From JBDTVS01 sp040007095 (GTDB lineage: Bacteria; Acidobacteriota; Vicinamibacteria; Vicinamibacterales; CAVVIG01), in assembly GCA_040007095.1 (NCBI GenBank), contig JBDTVS010000181.1, positions 1 to 64,000 on the forward strand: DNA of 64,000 nucleotides, in the 5' to 3' direction. The notes under the pieces are model-generated. The model saw only the letters and a list, made by a program, of their open reading frames with translations, did no database searches and was not told the DNA's origin. How positions within the stretch are numbered: position 1 is the first letter of the stretch; the number at the start of each line of letters is the position of its first letter. The translations under genes and the position numbers were made by a program. Positions 10,729 through 19,445 of this stretch are shown here, one piece after another.

Positions 10729-11343
10729 CTACTTCGGGGGCGCTCCAGCGGGCGGCATCGGATCGGGCACGTGATTCTTGATCGGGGGAATCGTCAGCAG
10801 ATAGGCGTAGATGGCTTTGAGATCGCTCTCGCTCAGCTGGCCGTACCAGTACCACGGCATCGGCGGCAGGATGTCGCGGGCCGTTCCAAAGTGCTTGCCC
10901 GATTTCAGGGCCTTGACGAAGAGCTCTTCGGTCCAGACGCCAGAGGTAATGCCGGTGTCCTTGTCGGGCGTCAGGTTGGCCGCGAAGGAGACACCCCACG
11001 GTCCCGACCACGCCGTCAGCGTACCGGTGATCCCAATCTCCCATTGACTGCCTTTGGCCGGCGTGTACGGCCGGGCGACCTTGATGTTCTCTGGATGGCC
11101 GGCCAGCATCATGCTCATGTCCGGCTCCGGGCCGTTGGGGCCGATCTTCTTGGTCGTGTGGCAATCGTGGCATCCGCCCCCGATCACCAGCATGTGTCCG
11201 CGCTCGGCCGGTGACGGCGCCGGAGCTGCAACGGGTGCGGCCGGGACCGGCTGACTGGCCGGCGGGGCGTTACAGGCAGACATCGCGAGGGCGATTGGCA
11301 CGCTCGCCGCGAGCACGGCGAGTCGGGGCTGACGGAAGTGCAT
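10729..11343 (-). CDS. Lipoprotein cytochrome c
   Basis: 204 residues; start at 11343 is preceded by CAGGAGAG. The N-terminus is a lipoprotein signal with lipobox LAMSAC (Cys24), followed by a Pro/Ala-rich linker. One haem-binding motif, CHDCH (58-62), is followed by a class I cytochrome c body; the sixth ligand is probably the methionine in PPMPWYWYGQLSE, and LKAIYAYLLTIPP is the typical C-terminal helix. It would carry electrons at the periplasmic face. It is divergent from the PQQ-type sugar dehydrogenase at 11749, a plausible electron donor. Confidence 0.85.
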   Translation of the reverse strand: MHFRQPRLAVLAASVPIALAMSACNAPPASQPVPAAPVAAPAPSPAERGHMLVIGGGCHDCHTTKKIGPNGPEPDMSMMLAGHPENIKVARPYTPAKGSQWEIGITGTLTAWSGPWGVSFAANLTPDKDTGITSGVWTEELFVKALKSGKHFGTARDILPPMPWYWYGQLSESDLKAIYAYLLTIPPIKNHVPDPMPPAGAPPK

Positions 11344-11748
11344 GAAACTCTCCTGTTGGGCTTGGCAGCCAGTAGTAAATGATGCGAACTGGGTTGAAAC
11401 GCTGGAACTATACAACAGCTGTCGGCGTTGCGTCTGCGGCTGTGGGCACCGGTCGCGAGTCAGTTCCACTGCAACCACCGAGGCGTCATGTGCGGGGGCG
11501 CACCCCGTCGCATGAAAACGTGAGCGCAGGCGCTCACAACGTATTGACGCAGAGCACGCAGAGATCGCAGAGCGATCTGATTCTTCACGAATGGAGCGCT
11601 GGATTCGTGCCAAGCTCGACCTGTCGACGCGCTTTTGAGGACCGGCTTCGGGCGTATACTCATCGGCGTTCGAGACAGGAACACGCGCTCGTCACCCAGG
11701 GGCATTGGACCCACGAGGGCTGTTGAGGCTTTGGGATAAGGAGTTGCC
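11344..11748. other. Intergenic region between divergent genes, with periodic repeat
   Basis: 405 nt without a supported gene. It holds three exact 9-nt-spaced copies of CGCAGAG at 11548, 11557 and 11566 (the CACNRAG repeat family), and a small stem (TGAGCGC/GCGCTCA, 11521-11536) just before them. Promoters for both flanking genes must lie here, but none could be picked with confidence. The open frames inside it show no coding features. Confidence 0.5.
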
Positions 11749-13161
11749 ATGAAGATTCGTGCGTCGGTTGTCGGGGCCCTCATTGTCGTCGGCGCCGTTG
11801 GCGGGGCCGTTGTCGGGCCTCACGCGCAGCAGCCGCCTGCACCCGCAGCCGGAGGTCGGGGCCCTGCGCCGGCCGCGGGGCGAGGAGCGCCCACGGCGCC
11901 GCCCGGAATCAACTGGCCGTCCCCGCCGCTGCCCGACGGTCCGATCCTCGAAGACACCGGCATCGTCCACCAGATTCGGATCGTGCCGACCAAGGGCCTC
12001 AACAACCCGTGGGCCTCGGCATTTCTGCCGGATGGCAGCATCCTCGTGACTGAGCGTCCCGGCTGCCTGCGAATCATCAGGAACGGCGTGCTCGACCCGC
12101 AGCACGTCACCGGTTTGCCAGCAATTCAAGCCGCCGGCCTCGCGGGTCTGATGGACATTGCGCTGCACCCGCGCTTCGGTGAAAACCAGTGGGTCTATCT
12201 GACGTACCACAAACCAGCGGCCGGCAACCCAGGCACGAGCGGCGCACTCCAATCGAGCGGACGCTGCAGTCCGCCAGACGAAGGCCGCGGTGCGAATGCC
12301 GGCGGCGGTCGCGGGGGCGCCGGCGGCGGTCCGGGGACGATCACGCTCGCGCGGGGACGCTGGAATGGGACCGGCCTCGTCGACGTGAAAGACCTGTTCA
12401 CGGCGATCCCGTCGGGGAACGCGTCGCGAATCGTTTTCGGCAAAGACGGTATGGTCTACATGACCGTCGGCTTTGGCGACATTCCTCCTCCGTACGTGAA
12501 CGCCGCCGCGGCGGCGCCGCAGGATCCCAATAACCTTGCTGGAAAGGTGCTTCGCTTGAAAGACGACGGCACGGTGCCGTCGGATAATCCGTTCGTGGGT
12601 CGCACCGGCTACCGTCCGGAGATCTTCACGATGGGACATCGCAACTCGCTCGGACTGACCATGCAGCCCGATACCGGAGCCATCTGGGAATCGGAGAATG
12701 GTCCAAACGGCGGCGACGAGGTCAACCTTCTGCAGGCGGGAAAAAACTACGGATGGCCGATCGTCAGCTACGGGCGGTTCTACCTCGGGCCTCGCGTGAG
12801 CACCAAAGCGTGGCAGGAGGGGATGGAAGATCCGATGGTCTTCTGGGTGCCCGCGATCGCCACGTCCGGCTTGACGTTCTACACCGGCGACCGGTTCCCG
12901 CAGTGGAAGGGCAACCTCTTTGCCGGCGGCATGCGGCAGGGCGAGGTTCCGCGTTCCGGTCATCTCGAGCGGATCGACTTCAACGACAAATGGGAAGAGC
13001 TGCACCGCGAGTCGTTCCTCCGCGAGCTGCAACAGCGCATTCGCGACGTGCGCCAAGGTCCGGACGGCCTGTTGTATGTGTTGACCGCCGAGGCCGACGG
13101 CGCGCTGCTTCGGATCGAACCCGCGCCCGCGCCCGTCGCGGCCGGCCGGGGGAGTCGGTGA
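11749..13161 (+). CDS. Exported PQQ-dependent sugar dehydrogenase (glucose/sorbosone dehydrogenase family)
   Basis: 470 residues with a signal peptide and a Gly/Ala/Pro-rich linker to about residue 60. The beta-propeller signatures are LNNPWASAFLPDGSILVTERPG (start of blade 1, about 84-105), GLMDIALHPRF, NRNSLGL-like GHRNSLGLTMQP, and WESENGPNGGDEVNLLQAGKNYGWP, the most diagnostic stretch of the soluble PQQ glucose dehydrogenase-like (GSDH) family. FLRELQQRIRDVRQGPDGLLYVLT ends the propeller. A Gly-rich insertion lies near residue 180. Periplasmic oxidation of an aldose or other alcohol is likely, with electrons passed to a cytochrome such as the divergent neighbour. Substrate cannot be read. 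Confidence 0.85.
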   Translation: MKIRASVVGALIVVGAVGGAVVGPHAQQPPAPAAGGRGPAPAAGRGAPTAPPGINWPSPPLPDGPILEDTGIVHQIRIVPTKGLNNPWASAFLPDGSILVTERPGCLRIIRNGVLDPQHVTGLPAIQAAGLAGLMDIALHPRFGENQWVYLTYHKPAAGNPGTSGALQSSGRCSPPDEGRGANAGGGRGGAGGGPGTITLARGRWNGTGLVDVKDLFTAIPSGNASRIVFGKDGMVYMTVGFGDIPPPYVNAAAAAPQDPNNLAGKVLRLKDDGTVPSDNPFVGRTGYRPEIFTMGHRNSLGLTMQPDTGAIWESENGPNGGDEVNLLQAGKNYGWPIVSYGRFYLGPRVSTKAWQEGMEDPMVFWVPAIATSGLTFYTGDRFPQWKGNLFAGGMRQGEVPRSGHLERIDFNDKWEELHRESFLRELQQRIRDVRQGPDGLLYVLTAEADGALLRIEPAPAPVAAGRGSR

Positions 13162-13165
13162 CTTC

Positions 13166-13207
13166 GAGTCTCAAGTCTGAAGTCTGAAGTCTCAAGTCTG
13201 AGGTCTG
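13166..13207 (+). repeat. Short degenerate tandem repeat (CAAGTCTGAAGTCT)
   Basis: Immediately after the sugar dehydrogenase stop, about 42 nt made of five AGTCT-centred units spaced 7-8 nt apart. It shows slippage-type repetition without spacer structure; it is not a CRISPR. The remaining space to 13436 holds nothing I recognise. Confidence 0.6.
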
Positions 13208-13436
13208 CACGAAGAACTCACTGGAGAATTCTCCGTCGAGCCGGCGACGCTGCCGTCGCTCGGATTCGACTGAGTTCCGCCTGAAATCCGGGTCCGCTCG
13301 CGCCCTTCCATTTCCGATCGGACGATGCTACCGTCGTCGCCTTGCGACTCGGTCGATGAGTCGGCACGCGCTTCGCAGATGAGAACCTCGATAGCCGGCG
13401 GCAACGGGTGAACGAACCGCCTGGCGAGGAGGCGAC

Positions 13437-13724
13437 GTGGCGCAGAAATCCCTCGAAAGACGTGTGGAAGTGCTGGAAAAGCGAGTCGACATCCTGGAGC
13501 AACTTCCCGAGCGGGTCCGGGCCGTCGAGTTGCAGATTGTGCAACTTCGCGAGGACCTCCGCGGTGAATTTTCTGCGCTCCGCGCGGAGATTCGTGCAGG
13601 CGACGAAGACACGCGGAGGGTGCTACGCGACGAGATGCGCGAGCTCTTTGCCGATAATCAGCGCCAGATGAGGATCCTGCACGAAGACGTGATTGCACGC
13701 ATCGCGACGATTCGGCAGGGCTGA
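13437..13724 (+). CDS. Small coiled-coil protein of unknown function
   Basis: 95 residues from a GTG start with GAGGAGG at 13426-13432. The sequence is almost entirely heptad-patterned and highly charged: LERRVEVLEKRVDILEQLPERVR, LQIVQLREDLRGEFSALRAEIRA, DTRRVLRDEMRELFADN. No signal peptide, membrane segment or known catalytic motif. It resembles the short coiled-coil proteins often found singly in soil bacteria. No operon partner: the gaps on both sides are near 100 nt or more. Function not assigned. Confidence 0.65.
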   Translation: MAQKSLERRVEVLEKRVDILEQLPERVRAVELQIVQLREDLRGEFSALRAEIRAGDEDTRRVLRDEMRELFADNQRQMRILHEDVIARIATIRQG

Positions 13725-13819
13725 CCGGTCGGCGCGTTGGACGATCCTGCTCGAGGTGGATCGCGGTCACTTTCAGGCTGCCGGCACGAAGCCACCAACG
13801 GCGGATATAATCCCTCCCC

Positions 13820-14968
13820 GTGACACAAGGTCCCCCATTTCGTGCCGAGCATGTCGGCAGCCTGCTCCGTCCTGAAACGCTCCTCAAAGCGCGCGCCGCC
13901 GCGGAGGGCGATCAGTACCGCCGCTCCAGCGGCCCACTCACGTACACGCAGCTGAAAGAGATTGAAGACGAGGCGATCCGCGACGTCGTGCGCCTGCAGG
14001 AGGATGTCGGTCTGCAGGTCGTGACCGACGGCGAGTTTCGCCGCCGCTCCTGGTTTCAGGATTTCATCCTGTCGTTGACAGGTACCGACATCACCTTTGT
14101 CGAGTCGTCGCAGACGGTGTCGGCGGCGTTGCCGTTTCAGGACGACGCCACCATCGAGAAGCTCCCCGGCCATATCGTGCGGGTCACCAAGAAACTGGCG
14201 CGGGAGAAGGGCATCTTCACCGAACATTTTGCCTTCCTGAAGAATCTGACGAATCAAACGCCCAAGATCAGCCTGCCGTCGCCGAGCATGCTGCATTTCT
14301 GGGGAGGCCGGGCGGCCATCGACGCGGCGGTCTACCCGGATCTCGCCGAATTCTGGGAGGACGCCGTCAACATCTGGGTCGCCGAGATCAAGGCGCTGTA
14401 TGCATTGGGCTGCCGTTACATCCAGATCGACGATGTGACTTTTCCGCTGATCTGCGATCCGAACGGTCAAGCGGCGCTGCGCCAGCGTGGCGACGATCCG
14501 GCCGAAATCCTGAGCACGTATGCGGGCGTCCTGACGCGGATCGCCGCCGGTGCGCCCGCCGACATGACGATCGGCATGCACATGTGCCGCGGAAACAACC
14601 GCGGAAAGTGGATGGGCAGCGGCGGATACGAGTACGTCAGCGAGGTGGTGTTCCGCCAGGTCGGCATCGCCAACTACTTCATGGAGTACGACAGCGATCG
14701 TGCCGGCGATTTCGCGCCGCTGCGCCACGTTCCGGCGGGCAAGCGGGTCATCCTCGGCCTGGTCTCGTCGAAAACGCCCGTGCTCGAGTCCCGCGACCTG
14801 CTCAAGCGCCGCATCGACGCCGCGGCGAAATACCTGCCGCTCGAACAGTTGTGTCTGAGTCCGCAGTGCGGCTTTGCCAGCAACTTCATGGGCAACCCGG
14901 TGACCGCCGACGATCAGCGCCGTAAGCTCGAACTGGTCGTCGAAACCGCCCGGGAAGTCTGGGGATGA
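13820..14968 (+). CDS. MetE-like methyltransferase (cobalamin-independent methionine synthase C-domain family) 1
   Basis: 382 residues, only the catalytic half of the roughly 750-residue classical MetE. The zinc site is intact: H254 and C256 in IGMHMCRGNN, E289 in YFMEYDSD, and C350 in LSPQCGFAS. RAEHVGSLLRP (9-19) and LQVVTDGEFRRRSWFQDF (65-82) are the usual N-terminal landmarks of the family. These proteins transfer a methyl group to a thiol such as homocysteine. In this neighbourhood the donor may be methyl-THF made by the LigM-like enzyme; this is inference. A GTG start at 13820 is used; no strong Shine-Dalgarno is visible. Confidence 0.82.
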   Translation: MTQGPPFRAEHVGSLLRPETLLKARAAAEGDQYRRSSGPLTYTQLKEIEDEAIRDVVRLQEDVGLQVVTDGEFRRRSWFQDFILSLTGTDITFVESSQTVSAALPFQDDATIEKLPGHIVRVTKKLAREKGIFTEHFAFLKNLTNQTPKISLPSPSMLHFWGGRAAIDAAVYPDLAEFWEDAVNIWVAEIKALYALGCRYIQIDDVTFPLICDPNGQAALRQRGDDPAEILSTYAGVLTRIAAGAPADMTIGMHMCRGNNRGKWMGSGGYEYVSEVVFRQVGIANYFMEYDSDRAGDFAPLRHVPAGKRVILGLVSSKTPVLESRDLLKRRIDAAAKYLPLEQLCLSPQCGFASNFMGNPVTADDQRRKLELVVETAREVWG

Positions 14969-14972
14969 CGAC

Positions 14973-15177
14973 GGTCCGGCTGAAGCCGGCTACAACGGTC
15001 CGGCTGAACAATGGTCCGATTGAAGCCCGGCTGAAGCCGGACACTACGGACGAACCGCTGGGGCCAATCGTATGTATGGCCGCCTTTCAGACGGACCGTA
15101 GTGCCGATGGTAGGTATGGGCGCCTTCAGACCGACTGTGGTGCCGATCGTATGTAGTGTCCGCCTTCGGGCGGACCG
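14973..15177. repeat. Cluster of GTCCGSCT hairpin repeats
   Basis: At least four degenerate copies of the hairpin repeat lie in this spacer: 14974-14991 (GTCCGGCTGAAGCCGGCT), 15025-15042 (CCGGCTGAAGCCGGAC), 15077-15098 (CCGCCTTTCAGACGGACC) and 15158-15176 (GTCCGCCTTCGGGCGGAC). The stems come in two forms, GGC/GCC and GCC/GGC, keeping base-pairing while changing sequence. Short connecting pieces (GTAGTG, GCCGATSGTA) also recur. No gene is supported here. Confidence 0.75.
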
Positions 15178-15201
15178 TGGACCGTGGTGCACGGGATGAC
15201 T

Positions 15202-16203
15202 ATGGAACTGCAGTCCCTCGGCTACGTGGGGATTCGCGCGCGCGACGTGGACGAGTGGGCGGATTTCGGCGTCAAGCTCCTCGGCATGCAGATCGTCGAT
15301 CGGAGCCGTTCGACGCTGACCTTTCGCATGGACGATCGGCGCCAGCGCGTTGTCGTGCATGGTGACGGCGGTGAAGGGGCCGCGTTTCTTGGCTGGGAGG
15401 TGGCCGACGCCGCGGCGCTTGGCGCGTTGGCGGGGCGGCTCGAAGCCTCTGGCGTCGGCGTCCGGCGATTGCCGGCGGCGGTCGCCGACGAGCGGCGCGT
15501 CGCGGAGGTTCTGGCGTTCCGCGATCCGATTGGCAATACCCTCGAGGCGTTTCATGGCGCTGAAGTCGCCTCCGATCCGTTTCGGCCCGGTCGCGCCATC
15601 TCAGGGTTCCGCACCGGTCCGCTCGGCATGGGCCACGTCGTGATGAACGTCGAGCGGATCGACGACGTGCTGCCGTTCTATCGGGACCTGCTCGGCTTCC
15701 AGCTGAGCGACTACACGCTGCGTCCGTTCAAAGCGTTCTTCTTCCATCTCAATCCCCGTCATCACAGCTTCGCGATGGTCGAGACCGGGACGAACAGCGT
15801 GCACCATGTGATGGTCGAAACTTTCATGCTGGACGACGTCGGCCAGGCCTATGACCTCGCGCAGGGGGAAGAAGGGCGCGTTGCGACCACGCTCGGCCGA
15901 CACTCGAACGACTTCATGACGTCGTTCTATGCGCGCACGCCCTCTGGGTTCTTCGTCGAGTACGGCTGGGGGGGGCGATCGATTGAGCCGGCGACCCACG
16001 AGCCGGTCGAGATGACGTGCGGACCGAGCCTCTGGGGCCACGACCGCGATTGGCTGACGGTCGAGGGGCGCGCCGAAGCTCGCGCGCTCCGGCTGCAGGC
16101 GGCCGCCGATGGGCGGCGCGAACCGGTACAGGTCCTCGACGGCAATTACGCGCTCGCGCCCGGAACCTGCGGGTGGTTCGATAACCTGCGCACCCGATCC
16201 TGA
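15202..16203 (+). CDS. Type I extradiol dioxygenase (BphC/HsaC-like, vicinal oxygen chelate fold)
   Basis: About 333 residues from the ATG at 15202; upstream in-frame starts (15184, 15187, 15196) are possible because no Shine-Dalgarno decides. Two VOC domains are seen: the first begins LQSLGYVGIRARDVDEW; the second, catalytic one has the metal ligands His in LGMGHVVMNV, His in SVHHVMVE and Glu in GFFVEYGWGG, plus the expected HSFAMVE. These enzymes cleave catechol rings next to the hydroxyl pair, forming a meta-cleavage product. In context it could open the ring left after O-demethylation; substrate is unknown. It precedes the aromatic transporter gene on the same strand. Confidence 0.85.
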   Translation: MELQSLGYVGIRARDVDEWADFGVKLLGMQIVDRSRSTLTFRMDDRRQRVVVHGDGGEGAAFLGWEVADAAALGALAGRLEASGVGVRRLPAAVADERRVAEVLAFRDPIGNTLEAFHGAEVASDPFRPGRAISGFRTGPLGMGHVVMNVERIDDVLPFYRDLLGFQLSDYTLRPFKAFFFHLNPRHHSFAMVETGTNSVHHVMVETFMLDDVGQAYDLAQGEEGRVATTLGRHSNDFMTSFYARTPSGFFVEYGWGGRSIEPATHEPVEMTCGPSLWGHDRDWLTVEGRAEARALRLQAAADGRREPVQVLDGNYALAPGTCGWFDNLRTRS

Positions 16204-16252
16204 TGTCGACGTTCAGGAAGCACAACGACCGCAGCGATCACGGAAGCCGGTT

Positions 16253-16268
16253 CTTTGTGCCCTTTGTG
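16253..16268 (-). repeat. CACNRAG periodic repeat, two units
   Basis: On the minus strand two CACAAAG units lie exactly 9 nt apart within AACCACAAAGGGCACAAAG. The space between the dioxygenase and transporter genes (16204-16323) holds nothing else I recognise. Confidence 0.5.
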
Positions 16269-16323
16269 GTTCATCATCTAATCCGCAACCTGCTCTGAGC
16301 GGTTATCAATCTGGGGGTTCAAC

Positions 16324-17685
16324 ATGGCGGCGCCGCGGACCGTGGTCAAGATCGCCGAAGTGATCGACAACGCGCAGGTGGGGAGGCTCCAGATCAGCCT
16401 CTTCATGCTGTGTGCTGCCTGCCTCATTCTTGACGGCTTCGACGTCCAGGTGGTTGGCTACGTCGCGCCGACGATCTTCCAGGAATGGGGCGTTCCGCGC
16501 TCGGTGCTGGGCAACGTGCTGGCCGCGGGCAATTTCGGCGTCCTGCTGGGCTCGCTGGTGTTCACGATGGTCGCCGACAAGGTCGGGCGTCGGCCGGTAC
16601 TGCTGTGGGCGACGGTGTTCTTTTCGCTGTTGACGCTTGTGACGGCGCAGGTGACGTCGGTGCAGCAGCTCACCATCGTTCGCTTCATCGCGGGCATCGG
16701 CCTCGGGTGCATCATCCCCAACGCGACGGCCCTGATCGGCGAATACAGCCCGCGCCGCCTGCGCATCACGTTCATGGCCTGCATCTCGGTGGGATTCACC
16801 GCCGGGGGGGCACTGGCGGGCTTTGTGTCGGCGTGGTTGATTCCGGCGTTCGGCTGGCGCGCGGTGTTCTATTTCGGCGGCGTGACCCCACTGGTGATTG
16901 CGGCGTTCATGTTCGTCGGGCTCCCAGAGTCGCTCCAATTTCTGGTGCTCCGGCGCGGCGACCGCCAGAAAGTGGCGCACTGGCTTCGCCGCATCGATCC
17001 CAGCGTGGCGACAGGTCCGCAGGTCGAGTTCGTGGTCCAGGAAGAAAACAAGTCCGGTGTCCCGGCGTTCCATCTGTTCAGGGAAGGCCGGGGAGCGACG
17101 ACGCTGTTGTTGTGGCTCATCAACTTCATGAACATCTACAACCTGTACTTGCTGTCGGGGTGGCTGCCGACCATCGCCGGTCAGCTTGGCTATTCGGCCC
17201 AGACCAGCGTGCTCATCGGCACGACACTGCAAGTGGGTGGCACGCTCGGCACCTTCTGGCTGACATGGTTCATCGGCAAGTGGGGATTCATCCCCGTGCT
17301 GACGACCTGCTTCCTGGTGGCGTCGGCGAGCATCGCGGCGATCGGCCAGCCCGGTCTTGCGCTCTGGGTGCTGGTCACCACCGTGTTCGTCGCCGGGTCG
17401 TGCGTCGTCGGCGGACAACCGACGGTCAATTCCATGGCGGCCGTGTACTACCCGACGTATCTGCGTTCGACCGGCATTGGCTGGTCGCTGGGGATTGGCC
17501 GTGCCGGAGCGATTCTGGGACCATGGCTGGTGGGGCGCTTCGTCGCGGCGAATTGGTCGGTGCAGGACATTCTGTATTCCGCCGCGATTCCAGCGCTGGT
17601 GTCGGCGCTCGCGATGTTCTGCCTGCACTGGGTGATGAAGCCGCAGCAGCAGGCTCCTGCTGCGCCGGTGGTGATCGCGCACTAG
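16324..17685 (+). CDS. MFS transporter, aromatic acid:H+ symporter type
   Basis: 453 residues with about 12 hydrophobic segments. The first membrane segment carries D37-G-F-D40, the motif of the AAHS group (PcaK, BenK, MhpT), whose first Asp couples protons to substrate. The loop after segment 2 reads MVADKVGRRPVL, the MFS DxxGRR motif, and a second motif VGRR-like region follows in the C-half. Substrates in this group are benzoates and related acids such as gentisate, vanillate or protocatechuate. Its position beside ring-cleavage and demethylation genes supports aromatic acid import. Start ATG 16324 fits the family N-terminus; GGGGG lies 7 nt upstream. Confidence 0.85.
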   Translation: MAAPRTVVKIAEVIDNAQVGRLQISLFMLCAACLILDGFDVQVVGYVAPTIFQEWGVPRSVLGNVLAAGNFGVLLGSLVFTMVADKVGRRPVLLWATVFFSLLTLVTAQVTSVQQLTIVRFIAGIGLGCIIPNATALIGEYSPRRLRITFMACISVGFTAGGALAGFVSAWLIPAFGWRAVFYFGGVTPLVIAAFMFVGLPESLQFLVLRRGDRQKVAHWLRRIDPSVATGPQVEFVVQEENKSGVPAFHLFREGRGATTLLLWLINFMNIYNLYLLSGWLPTIAGQLGYSAQTSVLIGTTLQVGGTLGTFWLTWFIGKWGFIPVLTTCFLVASASIAAIGQPGLALWVLVTTVFVAGSCVVGGQPTVNSMAAVYYPTYLRSTGIGWSLGIGRAGAILGPWLVGRFVAANWSVQDILYSAAIPALVSALAMFCLHWVMKPQQQAPAAPVVIAH

Positions 17686-17756
17686 ACCTTCTCAAGCCAG
17701 AGTCTCGCAAGATGAAGCACGTTGTGCTCGGTTCGGCTTTGGAAGCTGTCTGAGTT

Positions 17757-17775
17757 GCGGCCGCTGAGCGGCCGC
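17757..17775 (+). terminator. GC-rich stem-loop after the transporter gene
   Basis: GCGGCCGC, loop TGA, GCGGCCGC: a perfect 8-bp stem 71 nt after the transporter stop. There is no T-tract, so it is only a candidate terminator. The rest of 17686-18120 contains no supported gene. Confidence 0.4.
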
Positions 17776-17955
17776 CTCGTGAAGATTCGCCGCACCCTGG
17801 TCCGTTCTGGCTGGTCGGTTTGAGGCGAAGCTTCACTGACAGCCCGTGGTCCCGCGTCGCATCGAGACGGGCGAGGCGCGCTGGAAAACTCTCGGCGGCC
17901 GCCGCGAAGATCGCGGCTCGTTCGCTCAAAAACCGCCGCGAGTAACCTGCGTTAA

Positions 17956-18011
17956 GCACGTCGCGCGACGTCGTGCAAGTGTTGACGTCGTGATTCGCCT
18001 TGGGGTAGCAT
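17956..18011 (+). promoter_or_regulatory. Candidate promoter with operator-like palindrome upstream of the MetE-like gene
   Basis: TTGACG (17982-17987) and TAGCAT (18006-18011) are 18 nt apart and could be sigma70 -35 and -10 boxes. Directly upstream of the -35 lies a near-palindrome, GCACG-TCGCGCGA-CGTCGTGC (17956-17976), which could bind a dimeric regulator. The leader to the ATG at 18121 would be roughly 100 nt. Prediction by eye only. Confidence 0.35.
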
Positions 18012-18120
18012 CCTTCGGTTTCAGTCAGCTTCGCCATTCAGACAACGCCGAGTGCCAAACCCAGGCGCCCGGCTGTCAATTGCTGGCAGATCGACACACC
18101 GAAAAACAGAGGACCTCTGA

Positions 18121-19230
18121 ATGACAACGAAGATCGTCGACACCATTCTTCCCACGACCATGGTGGGATCCTATCCCCGGCCCCACTGGTTCAAGCACCA
18201 GTTGCTCGGTCGCGACATTCAGGTCGCGTTCAAGGAAGTTCAACACGAAGAGGCGTACGTCGACGCCGTGGCGACCGTCATCCGCGATCAGGAAGAAGCG
18301 GGCCTCGACATCGTGACCGACGGCAACATGTGGTACGACGACTACGTCGGCGTCATCGGTTCGTTTTGCTGGTACATGTACGAGCGGATCGGCGGCTTCG
18401 AGCAAGCCAGGGAGCCGCATCCGTCGTATGCCGATTCTACCGATGAGAGTCTGGGGAGAGACCTCCTCGACGACTGGGGTGGCGTCATCAACAGCGGGCC
18501 GGTAACCCACGGGCCCCTCCGCCTCGCCGATCTCTACAAGATTGCCAAGAAGCATGCGCACGTCCCGGTGAAGGTGTCGGTCGGGGCCGGCCCCGCGAAC
18601 CTTGCCTGGCATGCGTACTTCAAGCACTACAAGAACGCGAAGGAACTGAGCCTCGCGCTGGCGCCAATCTTCAACGCCGAGATGAAATCGCTGGTCAAGG
18701 CGGGCGCCAAGTACCTGCAGTTCGAAGACCTCGGTGCGTGGCTGCCGCTGTTCACCGGCGACAAGAACGACTACACGTGGATCAAGGACGTCGTCGCTCG
18801 GTGCTGCGACGGCGTGGACGCCACGATTGGCTGGCACTTCTGTTACGGGAATGCCTGGGGCAACGACATTCTGAGCGCCAGTTTTCCCGAGGGCTACCAG
18901 ACGGTCCTTCCTCATTTCTTCGACACCCCCGGCATCGACGGGTTCGTGCTCGACTACGCGAATCGCGACATGGCCGGCATCGAGTTCATGAAGAACCTGC
19001 CAAAGGACAAACACCTCCAGGTGGGCGTCGTCGACATCCGCACCAACGCGATGGAAACGCCGGCGCAGATTGTCGCCCGGATCAAGAAGGTGCTTGATGC
19101 CGTGCCCGCCGAGCGTGTGATTCTCAGTACGGACTGCGGCATGAAGCCGCTCGCCCGCATGGTTGCCAAGCAGAAGCTGAGAGCGCTCAGCCAGGCCGCG
19201 CAGATCGTGCGGAAGGAGTTGGGCGCTTAG
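18121..19230 (+). CDS. MetE-like methyltransferase (cobalamin-independent methionine synthase family) 2
   Basis: 369 residues, again a catalytic-half-only MetE relative. Zinc ligands are H239 and C241 in GWHFCYGNAWGN and C339 in STDCGMKPLAR; the fourth position is D278 in FVLDYANRD where classical MetE has Glu. TTMVGSYPRPHWF (12-24) and GLDIVTDGNM (61-70) are typical. It is only distantly similar to the protein at 13820, so this is not a recent duplication. Likely a methyl transfer to a thiol; inferred partner is the methyl-THF produced by O-demethylation. Preceded by GAGGACCTCTGA close to the ATG. Confidence 0.8.
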   Translation: MTTKIVDTILPTTMVGSYPRPHWFKHQLLGRDIQVAFKEVQHEEAYVDAVATVIRDQEEAGLDIVTDGNMWYDDYVGVIGSFCWYMYERIGGFEQAREPHPSYADSTDESLGRDLLDDWGGVINSGPVTHGPLRLADLYKIAKKHAHVPVKVSVGAGPANLAWHAYFKHYKNAKELSLALAPIFNAEMKSLVKAGAKYLQFEDLGAWLPLFTGDKNDYTWIKDVVARCCDGVDATIGWHFCYGNAWGNDILSASFPEGYQTVLPHFFDTPGIDGFVLDYANRDMAGIEFMKNLPKDKHLQVGVVDIRTNAMETPAQIVARIKKVLDAVPAERVILSTDCGMKPLARMVAKQKLRALSQAAQIVRKELGA

Positions 19231-19231
19231 G

Positions 19232-19277
19232 GCCCGGGCGGGAGTAAGCCGGGCGGGAGTAGGCCGGGCGGGAGTAA
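19232..19277 (+). repeat. 15-bp tandem repeat GCCGGGCGGGAGTAR
   Basis: Three tandem copies follow the MetE-like gene stop by 1 nt; a partial copy (GCCCCGGCGGGAGTTGG) stands at 19363-19377, and the inverse GCGCCCGCCCG occurs near 19300. G-rich on the plus strand, with runs that could matter for RNA structure. No gene in 19231-19445. Confidence 0.65.
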
Positions 19278-19445
19278 GGCTGTCAACTGTGGGCGTCGAG
19301 GCGCCCGCCCGACAAGGCGCGAGGAGCGCGCATACCGGGCGTATGTAAGCGACGAGCAACGCAGCCCCGGCGGGAGTTGGAAGCGGACACGTTATGCGGC
19401 GAGGACGGCTTTGAGGCCGTCCCACAACACGAGGAAACAGGAAAT

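Noticed and set aside
11379..11726. 115-codon open frame between the cytochrome and PQQ genes
   Set aside because: Contains the periodic repeat and the promoter area; product looks random.
13166..13207. Possible CRISPR array
   Set aside because: Units are 7-8 nt and have no unique spacers or cas genes nearby; a simple degenerate tandem repeat.
17846..18124. 92-codon open frame upstream of MetE-like gene 2
   Set aside because: Overlaps the next start and the candidate promoter; no Shine-Dalgarno or motif.
18121..19230. Possible riboswitch (SAM or cobalamin type) before the MetE-like gene
   Set aside because: I searched the 435-nt leader by eye for the B12-box and SAM-I core and found neither.
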